Positions 1 through 9,296 of a stretch of 42,522 bases of DNA are shown piece by piece (position 1 is the first letter of the stretch; every line of letters begins with the position of its first letter). The stretch lies in assembly GCF_020991365.1 (NCBI RefSeq), contig NZ_JAJLRA010000037.1, positions 1 to 42,522 of the forward strand, in the 5' to 3' direction. Origin of the DNA: Streptacidiphilus sp. ASG 303. GTDB taxonomy: Bacteria > Actinomycetota > Actinomycetes > Streptomycetales > Streptomycetaceae. The notes beneath the pieces are model-generated. The model was given only the letters and a program-made list of their open reading frames with translations. It ran no database searches and was not told the DNA's origin. A program made the position numbers and the translations under genes.

Positions 1-2
1 GC

Positions 3-281
3 GCCAACGACCTGGGCGGCACCCTCATGGAGGAGACCATCTCCCGGATGGCGGGCTCCGCCTACGGCTCCCACCGGTCCGTCCGCGACCTGGAGGCCAT
101 CGCGCAGGCCGCCGGCCGCCCGGCCCGCCAGCGCACCACCCTCTACGGCGAGGTGCCCGCCGAGCGCCGCGCCGCAGCCCTCGCCTCCGACGGGCACCTG
201 CCGGAACTGCTGCCGCTGCTGGATGCCGGCTCCTCCGACCGGCAGGACCCCCGGGCAGCCGCCCGGTCGGCAACGCAGTGA
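3..281 (+). CDS. fbiC: FO synthase FbiC, C-terminal end (partial)
   Basis: Only the last ~92 residues are inside the window; the gene enters from the left edge. The reading begins [18 protein letters not shown] and continues to [10 protein letters not shown], which matches the conserved end of the CofH half of FbiC, where the NDxGGTxxEE stretch closes the radical-SAM barrel. FbiC makes FO, the deazaflavin chromophore of coenzyme F420, from tyrosine and the riboflavin precursor amino-uracil. The stop codon overlaps the start of the next gene (GTGA), so the two are translationally coupled. The identification rests on a short tail, but the neighbouring F420 gene supports it. Confidence 0.88.
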   Translation, partial: ANDLGGTLMEETISRMAGSAYGSHRSVRDLEAIAQAAGRPARQRTTLYGEVPAERRAAALASDGHLPELLPLLDAGSSDRQDPRAAARSATQ

Positions 282-973
282 CGGCCCTGCAGGCGGCCTG
301 GACCGTCGTGCTGCCCGTGAAACCGTTCGCGGCGGCCAAGAGCCGGCTGGCCGGTGCGTCCTGCGCCTCCCGCAGGACCCTGGCCCACGCCTTCTTCCGG
401 GACACCCTGGAGGCGGTCCTCGGCACTGCGGCAGTCACCCGCGTCCTGGTGGTGACGGACGATCAGGAGGCGGCGGCAGAGGCCCGGTACGCGGGCGCGG
501 TACCGGTACCCGACCGGCCACCAGCAGGACTCAACGCGGCCGTCCGCACAGCGGCCCGGCATGCGCAGATGCTCGGCCGCAGCGGCGCGATCGCTGTCCT
601 GACCGCCGACCTGCCCGCCCTGCGGAGCACCGAGCTGGCCACCGTGCTGCACACGGCGTCGGGGCACCGGCGGGCCTTCCTCGCCGACCACGCGGGCCGC
701 GGCACCACCGTCCTCACCGCCGCAGGCCCGCAGCGGCTGGAGCCGGCCTTCGAAGGGGACTCCCGCGACCGCCACCGCCGCACAGGGGCGTACGAGATCG
801 TCGGCCTGGACGTGCCCGGCGCCCGGCTCGACATCGACACCCCCGACGACCTCCGGCTCGCCCGGCGACTCGGCCTGGGACCGCACACCCGGGCCGTCAT
901 CGCCGGGTCCGGCCCCATCCCGTCCCCATGCCCGCGGCAACGACTCGGCACAAGCCCCACGGATGCCCCTTGA
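278..973 (+). CDS. fbiD: CofC/FbiD guanylyltransferase of F420 biosynthesis
   Basis: The 231-residue product belongs to the CofC/FbiD nucleotidyltransferases, which activate 2-phospholactate or phosphoenolpyruvate with GTP to build the F420 side chain. Visible family marks are the N-terminal [13 protein letters not shown] loop (residues ~12-24), the LTADLPAL metal-site strand near residue 110 and the DIDTPDDL segment near residue 190. Length is typical. It starts with GTG inside the fbiC stop (4-nt overlap), so fbiC-fbiD form an operon. The last ~30 residues after [16 protein letters not shown] are proline-rich and variable. In actinobacteria this enzyme usually uses phosphoenolpyruvate; the sequence alone does not settle the substrate. 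Confidence 0.88.
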   Translation: MTALQAAWTVVLPVKPFAAAKSRLAGASCASRRTLAHAFFRDTLEAVLGTAAVTRVLVVTDDQEAAAEARYAGAVPVPDRPPAGLNAAVRTAARHAQMLGRSGAIAVLTADLPALRSTELATVLHTASGHRRAFLADHAGRGTTVLTAAGPQRLEPAFEGDSRDRHRRTGAYEIVGLDVPGARLDIDTPDDLRLARRLGLGPHTRAVIAGSGPIPSPCPRQRLGTSPTDAP

Positions 974-1440
974 GCCTGCGCCGTCCTGACGGACAGGGTG
1001 GTGCGGTGGTCGGGCGGCGCGGGCGGTTCCGTCGTCGTGGAGGCTGCGGTGGCGGCAGGTCACGCGCAGGGCGTCGGCGACCGGCCCGGTGTGCGGGTGG
1101 CCGGCGTCGGCCTGGGCCCGGCAGACCCGGTCGCGGACCGCGGTCCCGGTCAGGCCGGCACCCCGGCCGGCCTGCCCGACCGGGCGGTCACCGCGCCCGC
1201 ACGGCTCGACGGTCCCGGCCTCGGCCCCCGGCGTGAACGGGCGCCGGGGGCAGGGCCTCTCCTCCCCGGTGCCCTCCAGGAGGGACGTCCTTGCGGGGAC
1301 TCAGCCCCTGCTCGCGGATGCCCGTCGAACCGCACCAGACCCACCCCCTTGCAGTTCCCGCTCCGCAAACAGGCGGCCCTCCTGCACCGGCAGCCCCCCA
1401 CGGCCCGGGGCGGCCGGGGTGGGGGCGTCGGCTTCCGGTG
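974..1440. other. No recognised gene between fbiD and the TetR gene
   Basis: About 470 bases of very GC-rich sequence. Open frames exist on both strands but none has a convincing start or a family I recognise. A minus-strand stretch around 1040-1190 (reading RDRVCRAQADAGHPHTG) looks protein-like and may be a remnant. Confidence 0.3.
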
Positions 1441-2034
1441 TCAGTCCGCCGTCGGCCAGGCCTTCATCGCGAGGTCGATGACCCGGTGCAGTTCCTCGCT
1501 GCTCGCACCGCCCACGGCCTGGACGGCCAGGCCCTGAAACACGGTGGCGAAGAAGCGGGCGAGGTCCGCGGGGGACGCGTCGGCGGGGATCTCCCCCTCG
1601 TCCTGGGCCCTCTCCAGCCGCGCCCGCAGGGCCGTTTCCCCGGCAGCGCGGCGCCTGGCAAGCTCGGCGACGGCCTGCTCCGACCCCGGGGCAGCCGCGA
1701 GTCCGCCCTGCAGCGTCAGGCACCCGGGAGGGCAGTCGGGACGGGTCGTGGCATCCGCACCACCATGCAGCAGGGCCTCGACGACCTGGAGGGCGGTGGG
1801 CTCGGTGAAAGCCTTCTGCATGTAGCCGGCCGGACCGTCCGCGTAGCGGTCGAGGACCTGCCGGAACAGTTCCTGCTTGTTGCCGAAGGTGTTGTACAGG
1901 CTTGGCGGGTTGATACCCATCGCGCTGGTGAGCTGTGAGATCCCGGCGCCCTCGTACCCATGGCGCCAGAACACTTCGAGCGCCCGGTCCAGCACCTCAT
2001 CGACGTCGAAGGCCCGCGGCCGACCTCCAGCCAT
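1441..2034 (-). CDS. TetR/AcrR family transcriptional regulator
   Basis: A 197-residue TetR regulator. The N-terminal helix-turn-helix spans roughly residues 10-56 (DEVLDRALEVFWRHGYEGAGISQLTSAMGIN region, then PSLYNTFGNKQELF). The C-terminal ligand domain has the CPPGCLTL stretch near residue 104 and the ARFFATVFQGLAVQAVGGAS helix near residue 165, as in single-domain regulators of redox or efflux genes. The start ATG is followed by AGGRPRAFD, the usual opening of this subgroup. A TATAAT-like -10 element and a short inverted repeat lie just upstream. No intact partner gene is adjacent: the sequence upstream is transposase debris, so the target is unknown. Confidence 0.88.
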   Translation of the reverse strand: MAGGRPRAFDVDEVLDRALEVFWRHGYEGAGISQLTSAMGINPPSLYNTFGNKQELFRQVLDRYADGPAGYMQKAFTEPTALQVVEALLHGGADATTRPDCPPGCLTLQGGLAAAPGSEQAVAELARRRAAGETALRARLERAQDEGEIPADASPADLARFFATVFQGLAVQAVGGASSEELHRVIDLAMKAWPTAD

Positions 2035-2057
2035 GGCGTCCTCTCACACATCGCAGA

Positions 2058-2080
2058 ATTATAGTAGGCGCTATCATATC
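2058..2080 (-). promoter_or_regulatory. Candidate promoter/operator of the TetR gene
   Basis: Reading toward the TetR gene, TATAAT occupies 2063-2058, about 24 bases before the ATG. It overlaps an ATAG-N6-CTAT inverted repeat at 2061-2074 with further imperfect symmetry outside. This AT-rich patch stands out from its surroundings. The -35 element is not clear. Confidence 0.4.
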
Positions 2081-2089
2081 GGATGCGCC

Positions 2090-2480
2090 CGTCACCGGAC
2101 ACACCGTCTCCGGACGGAGGCGGGGTCGGACAGGCAGCGTTCGGCGCAGACCGGCCGGACGCGGTCGCGCTCGCCCGGGCAGCGGCGGCCGCCGACCGCC
2201 ACCACCGGGGTGGTGCCGTGCCGTCCCCGGGTGCCTCCTCAGGGCGGTCAGCGGGTGAGTCCCGGTTCGTCCTCGAAGCAGATCCATGCCCCGCAGGCCG
2301 CCGGCGCTCTTCCGCCTCCGCCCGGATCGCCTCCTTCCACACCGCGACGGCCTGCTCGTCGCACTCGGCCACCCGCCGCGCCGGCAGCTGCGGGCCGAAG
2401 CTCCGTCGGCGCATGGGCCGAGCGGCCCCGGGGACGCCGGAGAGGGCATGGGACTTCCGGCCGACCGGCGCGGCCACCCG
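2090..2480 (-). pseudogene. IS630-family transposase remnant
   Basis: Three minus-strand frames must be joined to recover the protein. In order they read LPARRVAECDEQAVAVWKE (about 2390-2330), then GAWICFEDEPGL (about 2290-2255), then RTWGRHGTTPVVAVGG (about 2235-2190). These match the IS630 transposase core: an ARR..ERDE..I..W helix, the FEDE block with the first catalytic acidic residue, and RTWGRRGxTPVV. At least two frameshifts and loss of both ends show it is dead. No terminal inverted repeats were found. Confidence 0.6.
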
Positions 2481-2624
2481 TGCGGCGGTCCGCGCCCGGC
2501 CCTCCGCCCGGCCGTGCGCGGCCGGGCCCGGTCGGCCGCCCGGTCAACCGGTCGTCCAGCAGGTCCGCCGCCGGCCCGGCCGGACCCCGTCAACCGCCTC
2601 GGCAGAGGCAGTCGCGTCGCTCAT
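2481..2624 (-). pseudogene. Short 5' gene fragment, possibly IS256-type transposase
   Basis: An ATG at 2624 has a strong ribosome site (GGAAGGAG) 7-8 bases upstream and begins MSDATASAEAVDGVRP. That frame stops after about 26 residues. Shifting frame gives LLDDRLTGR, reminiscent of the N-terminus of mutator (IS256) transposases. The match is short; this is a guess at the identity of a clear gene start followed by decay. Confidence 0.3.
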
Positions 2625-2740
2625 GGGGTGCTCCTTCCATGATCGGGAGCCGCACCGAAAACCGTGCGGACCGCTGGACGCGCCCCGGCCGGCTGCCCGC
2701 CCCGGACCGACCACCCCGCACCACCTGATCGACGGCTGCT

Positions 2741-4183
2741 TCACCGGCGCCGGCCTGATCCCGGACGGCCGACCGGCATCACGGATGCACGTCCAGGGTC
2801 ACCGGCGGAGTGCGACCCGGCGCACCCGGCCGGCCCGGTGCGGCCCCGCCGGTGGGCCCCGATGATGTCGGCGTAACGGCGCCCGCTGTCCTTCACGGTC
2901 CGGCGTTGTGTCGGGTAGTCGACGTGGACGAGGCCGAAGCGCTTGCGGTAGCCGTAGGCCCATTCGAAGTTGTCCAGCAGCGACCAGGCGAAGTAGCCGG
3001 CCAGCGGGGCCCCGCCGCGCACCGCGCGGGCGCAGGCGGCGAGGTGCTCCTCCAGGTAGGCGGTGCGCTCGGGGTCGTGCACCCGTCCGTCGGGGCCGGG
3101 GCGGTCCTCGTACGCCGAACCGTTCTCGGTGACGTAGATGCTGCGCGCGCCGTACTCCTCGGTCAGGCGCAGCAGCAGCTGTTCCAGGCCGTCGGCGTGC
3201 ACCTCCCAGTCCATCGCGGTGCGCCGGACGCCGGGCAGGCGCACGGGGCGTGCGCGGGGCAGCGGTCCCGAGGGGTCGTCGGCGACGACCTCGCGGAAGT
3301 AGTAGTTCAGGCCCAGCCAGTCCAGCGGGGCGGCGATGGCCGCCATGTCGCCCGGGCGCTCCGGCAGCTGCACGCCGTACAGCTCCACCATGTCCTGGGG
3401 GTAGCCGCGGCCGTGGACGGGGTCCAGCCACCAGCGGTTGGTGTGGCCGTCGGCGCGCCGTGCGGCGGCGACGTCCTCCGGCCGGTCCGAGGCGGGTGTG
3501 CAGGGGCTGAGGTTGTTGACGATGCCGATCCTGGCCTGCGGGACGGCGGCGCGCAGCGCCTGGACGGCGAGGCCGTGGCCCAGGTGCAGGTGGTAGGAGG
3601 CGCGGACGGCGGCGGTGATGTCGGTGAGGCCGGGGGCCATGAGTCCCTGCAGGTGGCCGATCCAGGAGGAGCACAGCGGTTCGTTGAGCGTCGCCCAGTG
3701 GGTGACCCGGTCCCCCAGCCTTTCGGCGACCACCGAGGCGTACTCGGCGAAGCGCAGGGCGGTCTCCCGCTGCGGCCAGCCGCCGCGGTCCTGCTGGGCC
3801 TGCGGGAGGTCCCAGTGGTAGAGGGTGGGGAAGGGGGTGATGCCGGCCTCCAGCAGTGCGTCGACCAGGCGGTCGTAGAAGGCCAGGCCGGCGGGGTTGA
3901 CCGGCCCTCCGCCCTGCGGCACCACGCGCGGCCACGCGATGGAGAAGCGGTAGGCGTCCAGGCCGAGGCCGCGCATCAGGGCGACGTCCTGCGGCCACCG
4001 GTGGTAGTGGTCGCAGGCGGTGTCGCCGGTGTCGCCGTCGGCGACCTTGCCCGGTGTGCGGGAGAAGGTGTCCCAGATGGAGGGGGCGCGGCCGTCCTCG
4101 GCCGCTGCCCCCTCGATCTGGTAGGCGGCCGTCGCGGCGCCCCAGACGAAGGTGTCGGGGAGGTCGCTGAGGTCGGGGAACAC
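2741..4183 (-). CDS. Family 1 beta-glucosidase
   Basis: A 480-residue GH1 retaining beta-glucosidase with the normal (beta/alpha)8 length. The N-terminal signature [15 protein letters not shown] is at residues 12-26. The acid/base glutamate is E168 in TLNEP and the nucleophile is E353 in the VTENGSAY stretch; the sugar-binding [15 protein letters not shown] block follows. The GTG start has an AAAGG ribosome site. There is no signal peptide, so it is cytoplasmic and would hydrolyse imported beta-glucosides such as cellobiose or laminaribiose to glucose. It is the last gene of an ABC-transporter operon. A basic, proline-rich tail of about 45 residues follows the domain. Exact substrate cannot be read from sequence. 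Confidence 0.93.
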   Translation of the reverse strand: MFPDLSDLPDTFVWGAATAAYQIEGAAAEDGRAPSIWDTFSRTPGKVADGDTGDTACDHYHRWPQDVALMRGLGLDAYRFSIAWPRVVPQGGGPVNPAGLAFYDRLVDALLEAGITPFPTLYHWDLPQAQQDRGGWPQRETALRFAEYASVVAERLGDRVTHWATLNEPLCSSWIGHLQGLMAPGLTDITAAVRASYHLHLGHGLAVQALRAAVPQARIGIVNNLSPCTPASDRPEDVAAARRADGHTNRWWLDPVHGRGYPQDMVELYGVQLPERPGDMAAIAAPLDWLGLNYYFREVVADDPSGPLPRARPVRLPGVRRTAMDWEVHADGLEQLLLRLTEEYGARSIYVTENGSAYEDRPGPDGRVHDPERTAYLEEHLAACARAVRGGAPLAGYFAWSLLDNFEWAYGYRKRFGLVHVDYPTQRRTVKDSGRRYADIIGAHRRGRTGPAGCAGSHSAGDPGRASVMPVGRPGSGRRR

Positions 4184-4245
4184 GGGCTGCCTTTCGTTCG
4201 CCGGGTGGTCAGGGGCGGGTTGCGCGGGGCCGGCCACCGGGTGCC

Positions 4246-5106
4246 TCACTTGACCGCGCCGGCGGTCAGTCCGGCGACGAGGTAGCGCTGGAGCAGCAGG
4301 AACCCGCCCACCACCGGCACGCTGACCACGAGCGAGGCGGCCATGACCTGGTTCCAGTAGACGTCGCTCTGCGTGGCGTAGCCCTGCAGGCCGACGGCGA
4401 GGGTGCGGGTGGCGGTGGTGGTCATGACGGAGGCGAACAGCACCTCGCCCCAGGCCGCCATGAAGGCGTACACGCACACGGCGACGATGCCGGGTACGGC
4501 GGCGGGGACGACCACGCGCAGCAGGGCGCCGAGCGGGCCGCAGCCGTCGACGAGGGCTGCCTCGTCCAGGTCCCGGGGGATCGAGTCGAAGTAGCCGACG
4601 AGCATCCAGACGGAGAAGGGGAGCGAGAAGGTCAGGTAGGTCAGGATCAGGCCGCCCCGGCTGCCGTACAGCGCGATGCCGGTGGCGTTGCCGAGGTTGA
4701 CGAGGATCAGGAAGAGCGGCAGCAGGAAGAGGATGCCGGGGAACATCTGGGTGGACAGGATGGTCAGCGAGAACAGGCGGCGCCCGCGGAACCGGTGGCG
4801 GCTGACCGCGTAGGCGGCGAAGACGGCCACGGTGACCGAGCAGACCGTCGCGCCGGCCGCCACGATCAGCGAGTTGAGGAAGTAGTGGGCCAGCGGGACG
4901 GTGTGCCAGATGTCGCGGTAGGGGCGCAGGGTCAGGTGGCTGGGGAGCCAGTGGAAGGGTCCCTGCACGTCCTGGAGCGGCTTCAGCGACGAGACGGCCA
5001 TGACGAAAACCGGTGCGAGCGCGAAGGCGGTGAGCGCGCCCAGGACGACGCGCCGGGTCCACACCAGCGAGCGCGGCGGGGCCATGGGGCTGCGGGCGTC
5101 AGGCAT
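4246..5106 (-). CDS. Sugar ABC transporter permease, MalG type
   Basis: A 286-residue inner-membrane subunit of a CUT1 sugar importer, with about six transmembrane helices (first at residues ~18-40). The EAA loop that contacts the ATPase is visible as [21 protein letters not shown] near residues 185-205, and the C-terminus ends GAVK, as is usual for MalG-like permeases. The start overlaps the end of the MalF-type gene by 8 bases, so the two are co-translated. The gap to the downstream beta-glucosidase is about 60 bases. No ATPase gene lies in the operon; in Streptomyces such importers commonly share the MsiK ATPase encoded elsewhere. Confidence 0.92.
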   Translation of the reverse strand: MPDARSPMAPPRSLVWTRRVVLGALTAFALAPVFVMAVSSLKPLQDVQGPFHWLPSHLTLRPYRDIWHTVPLAHYFLNSLIVAAGATVCSVTVAVFAAYAVSRHRFRGRRLFSLTILSTQMFPGILFLLPLFLILVNLGNATGIALYGSRGGLILTYLTFSLPFSVWMLVGYFDSIPRDLDEAALVDGCGPLGALLRVVVPAAVPGIVAVCVYAFMAAWGEVLFASVMTTTATRTLAVGLQGYATQSDVYWNQVMAASLVVSVPVVGGFLLLQRYLVAGLTAGAVK

Positions 5107-6139
5107 CCTTCCTCCTCGAGGAGGTCACGGCCAGGTACAGCACCGTCACGACGAGCAGGAACAGCAGCAGGAGCACGGACATCGCCGAGCCGGAGCCGAA
5201 GTTCCAGGTCACGAAGGACGACTGGTAGATGTGGACGGACACCAGGTCCGCCGCGCGGGGTGCGGCGCGTCCGAACAGCACGTAGGGCGTGTTGAAGTCG
5301 TTGAACGTCCACAGGAACAGCACCAGCACCAGCACCTGGTTGACCGGGCGCAGCGACGGCAGGGTGATGGACCGGATCTGCCGCAGGACGCCCGCACCGT
5401 CCATCGCGGCCGCCTCGTACAGTTCGCGGGGGATGTTCTGCAGTCCTGCGGTGAGGCACAGGAAGGCGAAGGGCCACTGGCGCCAGACCGAGACGGTCAC
5501 CAGTGCGGCGAAGCTGTTGTCGCCGATGAGCCAGAAGGGGCGCTCCCCGGTGAGGTGCAGCTGGTCGTGCAGGAGGTGGTTGACCATGCCGGTGTCCCGC
5601 TGGAACATGAACGCCCAGGTGATGACCGCCGCGTACACCGGGAGCGCGTAGGGCACCAGGAAGACGGTGCGCAGCAGGCCGCGGCCCCGGAAGGCGTCCT
5701 GCATCAGGAGCGCGGCGCCCGTGCCGAGCAGCCAGGACAGGCCGACGGACAGCAGGGTGAACCGGCAGGTGACGGCGAAGGACGCGAGCAGGTCCGCGCC
5801 GACCGGCGCGTGGACGTCCACCACGAGGCGGTAGTTGTCCAGCCCCGCCCAGGGGGCCGCGGACCAGTTGCCGATGAAGAACTGGGTCAGCTGCCTGAAG
5901 CTCATGGCGATGCCGACGAGCATCGGCACCAGGTGGACAAGCAGTTCCAGGGCAAGGGCCGGCAGGAGCAGCGCGTACGGGAGCCAGGCGCGCCGCAGCC
6001 GGGCCGGTGGGAGGATCCGGGCCAGCGGGGACCGGCCCGGGGCCCTCTTCTGCGGCGGCCGGGGGGCGCCGAGGGGTGGGGCGGTGGGGCCGTGCTGTGC
6101 GGGCAGGGCGGGGCGGGCCACGGGTCGGCGCGTCCTCAC
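5099..6139 (-). CDS. Sugar ABC transporter permease, MalF type
   Basis: A 346-residue permease partner of the MalG-type gene. After a basic, proline-rich N-terminus of about 50 residues, six membrane helices follow, starting with WLPYALLLPALALELLVHLVP. The EAA loop reads ELYEAAAMDGAGVLRQIRSITLP. The chosen GTG start overlaps the stop of the upstream binding-protein gene (GTGA); the open frame extends further upstream but that part is inside the binding-protein gene. The product should form the heterodimeric channel of a beta-glucoside or oligosaccharide importer. Confidence 0.9.
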   Translation of the reverse strand: MRTRRPVARPALPAQHGPTAPPLGAPRPPQKRAPGRSPLARILPPARLRRAWLPYALLLPALALELLVHLVPMLVGIAMSFRQLTQFFIGNWSAAPWAGLDNYRLVVDVHAPVGADLLASFAVTCRFTLLSVGLSWLLGTGAALLMQDAFRGRGLLRTVFLVPYALPVYAAVITWAFMFQRDTGMVNHLLHDQLHLTGERPFWLIGDNSFAALVTVSVWRQWPFAFLCLTAGLQNIPRELYEAAAMDGAGVLRQIRSITLPSLRPVNQVLVLVLFLWTFNDFNTPYVLFGRAAPRAADLVSVHIYQSSFVTWNFGSGSAMSVLLLLFLLVVTVLYLAVTSSRRKDA

Positions 6140-7452
6140 GAGGCCGGCATCTGCTGCTGGGCCTTCTGGAGGGCGGTCCTGACGCTGTCGGTGGTGACCG
6201 GGCGGCCGGCGGCGGCGTCGGCGAAGAGGTCCTTCACGGCCGTGCCGACGGCGGTCTCGAACTGGCTCTCGTCGGCGACCTGCGGGAGCGGTGCGGCGGT
6301 GTGGGCGAGCGCGTCGGCGAGCACCTTCAGGTCGGGGGTGGCGAAGGCCGGGTCGGACTGGGCCGCCTTGGTCGGCGGGAGCGACCCGTAGGCGGCGTTG
6401 AGGATCCGCTGCTCGTCGTCGCCGGTCATGAACTTCACGAACTTCAGCGCGCCGTCGGCGTTGGCCGTCTTGTTGAAGACGGCGAGGTTGATGCCGGCGA
6501 CCATCGAGTTGACCGCGGTGGGGCCGGTGGCGTCCTTGGTCCGCATGGGCACCCGGGCGACGCCGTAGTCGCCGGGCTTCATGCCGTGGGACTTCAGCGA
6601 GGAGCCGGCGGCCTGCCACAGCAGCATGGCCGCCTTGCCGGTGGCGAAGTCGGTCACCGCCTGGTTGGCCGCGTACTCGGCACTGCCCGGGGCGACGATC
6701 CTGTCGGCGGCCATGAAGTCGACGTACTGCTTGACGGCGGCCACGGCCCCGGGGGTGGTGAAGTCCGGCTTGCCGGCGGCGTCGAAGAAGTCGGCGCCGT
6801 GCTGCTTGCCGAGGACGAAGGCGTGGTGGACGTTCTCGGACGGGTTGCCGCCCTCGACCGCGAGGCCGTACCTGCCGTCCTTGGTGAGCATCTTGCCGTC
6901 GGCGACCAGTTCGTCCCAGGTGGCGGGCGGCTCGGCTATGCCGGCGTCGGCGAACATCTTCTTGTTGTAGTACAGGCCGTAGGCGAGGGAGTACAGCGGC
7001 ACTGCGGCCGGGTCCTTGCCCTGGGCGCCCGTCGCGCCGATCGCGGAGGCGACGAAGCGGTCCTTGCCCCCGATGGCCTCGAAGGCCTTCGCGTCGAAGG
7101 GGCGCAGGGCTCCGGTCGCCTGCAGGGAGGAGGACCAGGTGTTGCCGATGTTGAGGACGTCGGGGCCCTGGCCGGAGGCGGCGGCCGCGAGGATGCGGTT
7201 GAGCAGGTCGCTCCACGGGACGACCTCGAGCTTGACCTTGATGCCGGTCTGCTGCTGGAACTTCTTGAGTTCGGGTGTGAGGACCTGCTGGTCGGCCTCG
7301 AGGCTCGAGCCCTGGTTGCTGGCCCAGTAGGTGAGCTCCTCGGGGCCGCCCTGGGCGCTGCCGCCGGTCGATGAGCCTCCGCCGCAGGCGGTGGTGCAGA
7401 CGAGGAGTACGGCCGCGAGTGCCGCGGGAGCCGTGATACGAGTGGTGCGCAT
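6136..7452 (-). CDS. Sugar ABC transporter substrate-binding lipoprotein
   Basis: A 438-residue extracytoplasmic solute-binding protein of the SBP type 1 (MalE/CebE-like) family. The signal peptide has a lipobox ending at C23 (LLVCTTAC) followed by a GGGSSTGG linker, so the mature protein is a lipid-anchored surface receptor. The body reads ELTYWASNQGSSLEADQQ near residues 40-57 and includes the hinge motif AAMLLWQAAGS around residue 280, both usual in carbohydrate binders. It is first in the operon, so it would set substrate specificity for GH1 and the permeases. Ribosome site CCGGAGGCG precedes the ATG. The divergent ROK gene and its operator lie directly upstream. Confidence 0.92.
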   Translation of the reverse strand: MRTTRITAPAALAAVLLVCTTACGGGSSTGGSAQGGPEELTYWASNQGSSLEADQQVLTPELKKFQQQTGIKVKLEVVPWSDLLNRILAAAASGQGPDVLNIGNTWSSSLQATGALRPFDAKAFEAIGGKDRFVASAIGATGAQGKDPAAVPLYSLAYGLYYNKKMFADAGIAEPPATWDELVADGKMLTKDGRYGLAVEGGNPSENVHHAFVLGKQHGADFFDAAGKPDFTTPGAVAAVKQYVDFMAADRIVAPGSAEYAANQAVTDFATGKAAMLLWQAAGSSLKSHGMKPGDYGVARVPMRTKDATGPTAVNSMVAGINLAVFNKTANADGALKFVKFMTGDDEQRILNAAYGSLPPTKAAQSDPAFATPDLKVLADALAHTAAPLPQVADESQFETAVGTAVKDLFADAAAGRPVTTDSVRTALQKAQQQMPAS

Positions 7453-7501
7453 GACCGGGATCGCCTCCGGGGTGAACCGTGGAAGTGAGGTACGTCACGT
7501 C

Positions 7502-7522
7502 TTAATTCAAGGCGTGATTTAA
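7502..7522. promoter_or_regulatory. Operator between the ABC operon and the ROK repressor gene
   Basis: A 21-bp inverted repeat, TTAATTCA-AGGCG-TGATTTAA, with 7 of 8 bases symmetrical, sits in the divergent intergenic region. It is the only AT-rich patch there. On the operon side it carries a TTGAAT that could serve as the -35 element, so a bound repressor would block transcription of the transporter genes. Size and spacing suit a dimeric ROK (NagC/Mlc-like) repressor. Assignment of the binder is inferred from position. Confidence 0.65.
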
Positions 7523-7586
7523 CATGGGGGAAAACCCGGCGTCAAGGTCCGGAACAGCACCGGACCGCCAGGGGGAGAGGGCCGAC

Positions 7587-8825
7587 ATGGCAGAGCGGGA
7601 CAGTCGGACAGTGCGCGACCTGCGGCGCGGCAACCGATCGGCGCTTCTGCGCCATCTGTACTTCGAAGGCCCCCTCAGCCGGCAGGAGTTGGCGAGGGAC
7701 ACCGGGCTGAGCACGGGATCCATCAGCAACGTCGTCTCCGAGCTCCTCGCCGACGGCGTCGTCGAGGAGGCCGGCTCGGTCGGCTCCGACGGCGGCCGCC
7801 CCCGCGTCATGCTCAAGGTCGCCCCCCGGCACGGCCTCCTCGTCGGCGTGGACGTCGGCGAGACCCGCGTCCGGGTCGCCCTGTTCGACCTCGCCCTCAC
7901 CGAGCTGTCCTCCGCCGACCGGCCGTTGGCCGACAGCGGCCACGAGGTCGCCACGGTGGTCCGGCTCGTCCTCGACGGCCTGTCCGCCGTGCTGCGGGAC
8001 GCCCGCGTCGACCCCGCCCTGGTGCTCGGTGTCGGCATCGGCGTCCCCGGCATCGTCGAGCAGGGCACGGACGGCTCCGGGGCGGTCGTGCACGGACAGA
8101 CCATCGGCTGGAACGCCGTGCCCCTGGGCGCGCTGCTCGCCGAGGGCACCCGGCTGCCGCTCCACATCGACAACGGCGCCATCACCCTCGGCCAGGCCGA
8201 GATGTGGTTCGGCGCGGGCCGCGGCGCCCGCAACGCCGTCATCGCCCTGCTGGGGTCCGGCGTCGGCGCCTGCGTGGTCACCGACGGCAAGCCGTACCGC
8301 GGGACCGGCACCAGCGCCGGGGAGTGGGGGCACACCACCCTGCAGGTCGGCGGGCGCCGCTGCCGCTGCGGGGCCCGCGGCTGCCTGGAGGCGTACGTGG
8401 GCGCCGAGGCGCTGGCCGAGCGCTGGGGCGTGCACACCGGCGCCGGCGAGGAGGCGGCCGTCGGGGCGCTGCTCGAGGCCGCCGGAAGCGGCGACCCGGC
8501 CGCCGTCGCCCTGCTGGACGAGACCGCCGAGTACCTGGGCGCCGGCATCGCCGACCTGGTCAACCTCTTCGCCCCCGAACGCATCGTGCTCTGCGGCTGG
8601 GCCGGGCTGATGATCGGGCCCCGGCTGCTCGACGCCGTCCGCACGGCCGCGGCCGCCTATGCGCTGCACCGCCCCTTCGCCCGGACCACCGTCGAACTCG
8701 GCCTGCTGGGCGCCGACGCCGTCACCGTCGGCGCCGCCACCCTGCCGCTCGCCCGCTTCCTCGACGCGGGCGGCCATCCGCTCGTCGGGAGCGCAGCGGA
8801 CAGCGCCCCGACCAGGCAGCGGTGA
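7587..8825 (+). CDS. ROK family transcriptional repressor
   Basis: A 412-residue ROK regulator. The N-terminal winged helix-turn-helix covers residues ~10-70 (RRGNRSALLRHLYFEGPLSRQELARD region, then STGSISNVVSELLADGVVEE). The sugar-kinase-like fold follows, with the ATP-like DVGETRVRVALFD strand near residue 90 and the ROK signature GTSAGEWGH plus zinc motif CRCGARGCLE near residues 250-275. The ATG at 7587 is preferred over an in-frame ATG at 7524 because GGGGGAGAGG lies six bases upstream of it and the earlier start would overlap the operator. Divergent placement suggests it represses the beta-glucoside operon and senses a sugar. Confidence 0.9.
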   Translation: MAERDSRTVRDLRRGNRSALLRHLYFEGPLSRQELARDTGLSTGSISNVVSELLADGVVEEAGSVGSDGGRPRVMLKVAPRHGLLVGVDVGETRVRVALFDLALTELSSADRPLADSGHEVATVVRLVLDGLSAVLRDARVDPALVLGVGIGVPGIVEQGTDGSGAVVHGQTIGWNAVPLGALLAEGTRLPLHIDNGAITLGQAEMWFGAGRGARNAVIALLGSGVGACVVTDGKPYRGTGTSAGEWGHTTLQVGGRRCRCGARGCLEAYVGAEALAERWGVHTGAGEEAAVGALLEAAGSGDPAAVALLDETAEYLGAGIADLVNLFAPERIVLCGWAGLMIGPRLLDAVRTAAAAYALHRPFARTTVELGLLGADAVTVGAATLPLARFLDAGGHPLVGSAADSAPTRQR

Positions 8826-9244
8826 CGGCCGCCCGCCACCTCGCTCCGGTCCGCGCGACGCCGCCTGAGCGGGTGCGGTCCACGGCCCGCTCCGCGTGCG
8901 GGGTCCGCTTCCCCGCGGCGGAAAGCCGAAGAAGGAACGCCTCCTCCCCCGTCCTCCCCGGCTCGGTCGTCACGCCACGGCCGTCTCTCTCCCCCCACGG
9001 TGCCGCTCCGCCGAGCGGGGCCGCGGCCGGTCCGGGGCCGCGGCCGGTCCGGGGGCGGGTGCCGGCGGTGTGGTCGGCGGGCCCGACGACCGCGCCGGCG
9101 CCGTCCGGGACGCGCCTGAGGGCGCAGGCCCCCTGACCGGGGCGGACGGTGGGCGGGCGGGTGGTGCCGGAACCTGGGACGGCGGTGGGAGGGAGGGGCG
9201 GGGGCGGGGCCGAGGAGTGCGGTGAAAGGGGAGGAAGGAACGGG
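8826..9244. other. Intergenic region with no recognised gene
   Basis: About 420 bases of extreme GC content between the convergent ROK and GH55 genes. It holds a 17-bp tandem duplication and leads into a terminator; no coding region was recognised. Confidence 0.4.
9017..9050. repeat. 17-bp tandem duplication
   Basis: GGGGCCGCGGCCGGTCC occurs twice head to tail (9017-9033 and 9034-9050). It is intergenic and very likely a slippage product. Confidence 0.7.
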
Positions 9245-9276
9245 GGCGGGGCCGCCGTGCGGACGGCGGCCCCGCC
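9245..9276 (-). terminator. Strong hairpin after the GH55 gene
   Basis: A perfect 13-bp stem, GGCGGGGCCGCCG paired with its complement, closes a six-base loop (TGCGGA). It begins 21 bases after the stop of the minus-strand GH55 gene. There is no U-tract, as is common for streptomycete terminators. Confidence 0.6.
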
Positions 9277-9296
9277 GGGTGCCCGGCCGGGCGGAG

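Noticed and set aside
223-1236. Long plus-strand frame of 337 codons over fbiD
   Set aside because: It is Arg/Pro-rich, out of frame with fbiD and shows no family match; a typical shadow of a high-GC gene.
4184-5062. Upstream extension of the beta-glucosidase frame to 5062
   Set aside because: The extension is Arg/Pro-rich and antisense-free only because it overlaps the permease in another frame; the GTG at 4183 with a ribosome site gives a normal GH1 N-terminus.
6140-7498. Extension of the MalF-type permease frame to 7498
   Set aside because: It is a shifted-frame shadow of the binding-protein gene; the GTG at 6139 overlapping that gene's stop is the natural start.
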